Below are positions 62,988 through 64,000 of a stretch of 64,000 bases of DNA, one piece after another. The position numbers were made by a program, and so were the translations under genes. Source of the stretch: Burhinus oedicnemus (lineage: Eukaryota; Chordata; Aves; Charadriiformes; Burhinidae); NCBI GenBank assembly GCA_008921705.1, contig VFFE01006710.1, positions 587,988-651,987 on the forward strand, written 5' to 3'. The notes beneath the pieces were generated by a model, which ran no database searches, was not told the DNA's origin, and saw only the letters and a list, made by a program, of their open reading frames with translations. Each line of letters opens with the position of its first letter. Positions within the stretch are counted from its first letter, which is position 1.

Positions 62988-63069
62988 CCTCCTTGGTGCA
63001 GTGGTTCTTAACAGTTCAACAGTTCTCTATCATAATTGTGAAATGTTTAGGACCACTTGACCAGCGAGG
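62988..63069 (+). ncRNA. MIR203: mir-203 microRNA precursor
   Basis: The 3p arm at 63038-63059 (starts gtgaaatg, ends gaccacttg) is identical to the mature miR-203 I know, with seed UGAAAUG. The 5p arm at 63000-63024 (agtggttcttaacagttc...) is also recognisable. The two arms fold into a stem: cctc..tggt pairs below, AGTGG opposite CCACT, and a loop around ctctatcata. miR-203 is abundant in stratified epithelium, where in mammals it targets p63 and restricts stemness. The position just downstream of ASPG on the same strand agrees with the human order ASPG, MIR203A, KIF26A. Confidence 0.96.
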
Positions 63070-63431
63070 CCCGGGCATCGGGCCGGCAGCGGCGGACGAG
63101 CGAGCTCCCTTGGCGCCGCCGGAGACCTGCAGCGCCGGCGGCAGAGACGGGCCCGGGCTCCCCCCCGCCCTCCCCCCGGCCGGAGCAACTCGCCGGAGCG
63201 GAGGGCAGCCGCCGCGCCGGGCCGGGCAGGACGGGCGGCGGGGAGAGGGGGCGGCCCCGGGGGAGGTGGAGCCGGACGGCGGGCTGGGGACCGGCGGGAG
63301 CGGCCCGGCTGGGCCCGGCCCAGCAGCGCCGAGATCCCGGAGCACCTGGGACGGGCGGCGAGGAGAGGGAGGCGGAGGGCCCGGTGCGGCAGGAGGAGAC
63401 TGCCGTGCCGCAAGAGCCGCCGTTTGCCGCC

Positions 63432-63551
63432 ATGGTTCCCGCTCTGGCGACGGCAGAAAGAGTCATGTCAGTGCAAGTACTTAAAAACAACAAAAAAAAG
63501 TTATCGCATGTACTGTGGGAACTGAGGAGTTTAATATCTGAAAAGGAACAG
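63432..63551 (+). CDS. Coding-like first exon with strong Kozak ATG, downstream of mir-203 (hypothetical)
   Basis: GCCGCCATGG at 63426-63435 is an optimal Kozak context. The frame encodes MVPALATAERVMSVQVLKNN then KKKLSHVLWELRSLISEKEQ, and ends exactly at CAG|GTAGGA (donor at 63552), giving 40 codons, phase 0. The second half (LKNNKKKLSHVLWELRSLIS) could form an amphipathic helix or coiled coil. If unspliced it would stop two codons later. I recognise no family, and it does not resemble the KIF26A N-terminus as I remember it. It lies on the strand and presumed transcript of mir-203, about 360 bp after the hairpin. The following exon, if any, is outside the window. Confidence 0.4.
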
Positions 63552-64000
63552 GTAGGATAAATCCTTCTGCTACAACAGCGGGCGCTGTTAGAGGCCGGCT
63601 GTTAATGCATAACCATTTATTCTCTCCTTTACCCCTCCCGTATTCAGACACACAGATTAAAAAATCAGATTGCCTTTGCTGCTCTGCAGGCTGCATTCTT
63701 CAGAGGCTTCCCACCTTTCCATTGGTAATATATGCAACATGTATTCAGTGATAGCACTTTTTTTTTCTATGAGTGCCCTTTTATTTAGGGCAGTGTAGCC
63801 TTTATGCTGTGGGGCTTTATACTGTATTTTCCATTTATACACTTATTGCAGGCAGTTAAAGGATTATGTGGACTTTTTGTTCATCAAAATGACTTGAGTG
63901 AGTGAATGGTTTTAAGACTGTTGCATTGATGGCCTGGTTTAAAGGTCCATGGACTTAATCAAGTTGGATGGACCTTAGATAAAACACTGGATCTTTCAAA
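63552..64000 (+). other. Putative intron after the mir-203-linked exon
   Basis: Starts GTAGGA after CAG. GC content drops abruptly to AT-rich non-coding sequence up to the window edge. No further exon or repeat recognised. Confidence 0.45.

Larger units (their letters stand above)
61840..63480 (+). promoter_or_regulatory. MIR203: CpG-rich region around mir-203
   Basis: Very GC- and CpG-rich from about 61840 to 62180, 62270-62760 and 63060-63440, interrupted by T/G-rich low-complexity patches and the assembly gap. It includes the TATA box, mir-203 and the start of a coding-like exon. The human mir-203 promoter is also embedded in a CpG island and is silenced by methylation in several tumours. 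Long overlapping ORFs here (up to 295 codons) follow from base composition. Confidence 0.75.

Noticed and set aside
62900..63493. Long ORFs on both strands around the mir-203 hairpin
   Set aside because: All six frames are open because of CpG-rich sequence, one crosses the N gap, and they overlap a microRNA hairpin. Only the short 63432-63551 frame has a start context and donor worth noting.
1..64000. CRISPR arrays, tRNA or rRNA genes, operons
   Set aside because: No regularly spaced repeats, cloverleaf sequences or rRNA blocks were seen; the window is ordinary vertebrate nuclear DNA.

Overview
The window is vertebrate nuclear DNA, most likely from a bird. It has interrupted genes with canonical GT...AG introns, two CpG-rich promoter regions, 3'-end fragments of avian CR1 LINEs, and at the left edge the tail of an avian-type retroviral LTR. 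I cannot name the species.

Layout. Bases 1-268 are an LTR remnant with an ATT-rich microsatellite. Bases 270-1600 are upstream flank holding only unproven minus-strand ORFs. A CpG-rich promoter (about 1620-2580) leads into ASPG (asparaginase / 60 kDa lysophospholipase family), which fills 2163 to about 50.4 kb on the plus strand. I could place 15 coding exons. All 14 introns between them begin with GT and end with AG, and the joined reading frame stays open for 598 codons. Residues about 44-400 form an AnsA-like type I asparaginase domain with the expected Thr, Thr-Asp and Lys active-site positions. Residues about 435-598 form ankyrin repeats. The stop codon lies 5 nt before a good splice donor, and a further exon at 49966-50099 is open for 44 codons in another frame. 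A one-base difference in a short A run would join it in frame, so the true C-terminus is uncertain.

From about 50.4 to 61.8 kb I see AT-rich intergenic DNA without a recognisable gene. At 61.8-63.5 kb there is a second CpG-rich region, interrupted by a 20-base assembly gap. It contains a TATAAAAG box at 62654, the microRNA gene mir-203 (hairpin 62988-63069, both arms recognisable), and a short ORF with an optimal Kozak context (63432-63551) that runs into a splice donor. Finding mir-203 just downstream of ASPG agrees with the human 14q32.33 order (ASPG, MIR203A, KIF26A). KIF26A itself is not visible here.

The most interesting points are the mir-203 locus, where the hairpin, a TATA promoter and a coding-like spliced first exon appear to lie on one transcript; the apparent frame break at the ASPG C-terminus; and several minus-strand coding-like segments inside ASPG introns, one preceded by a very good splice acceptor. 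The minus-strand items are hypotheses from reading frames only.
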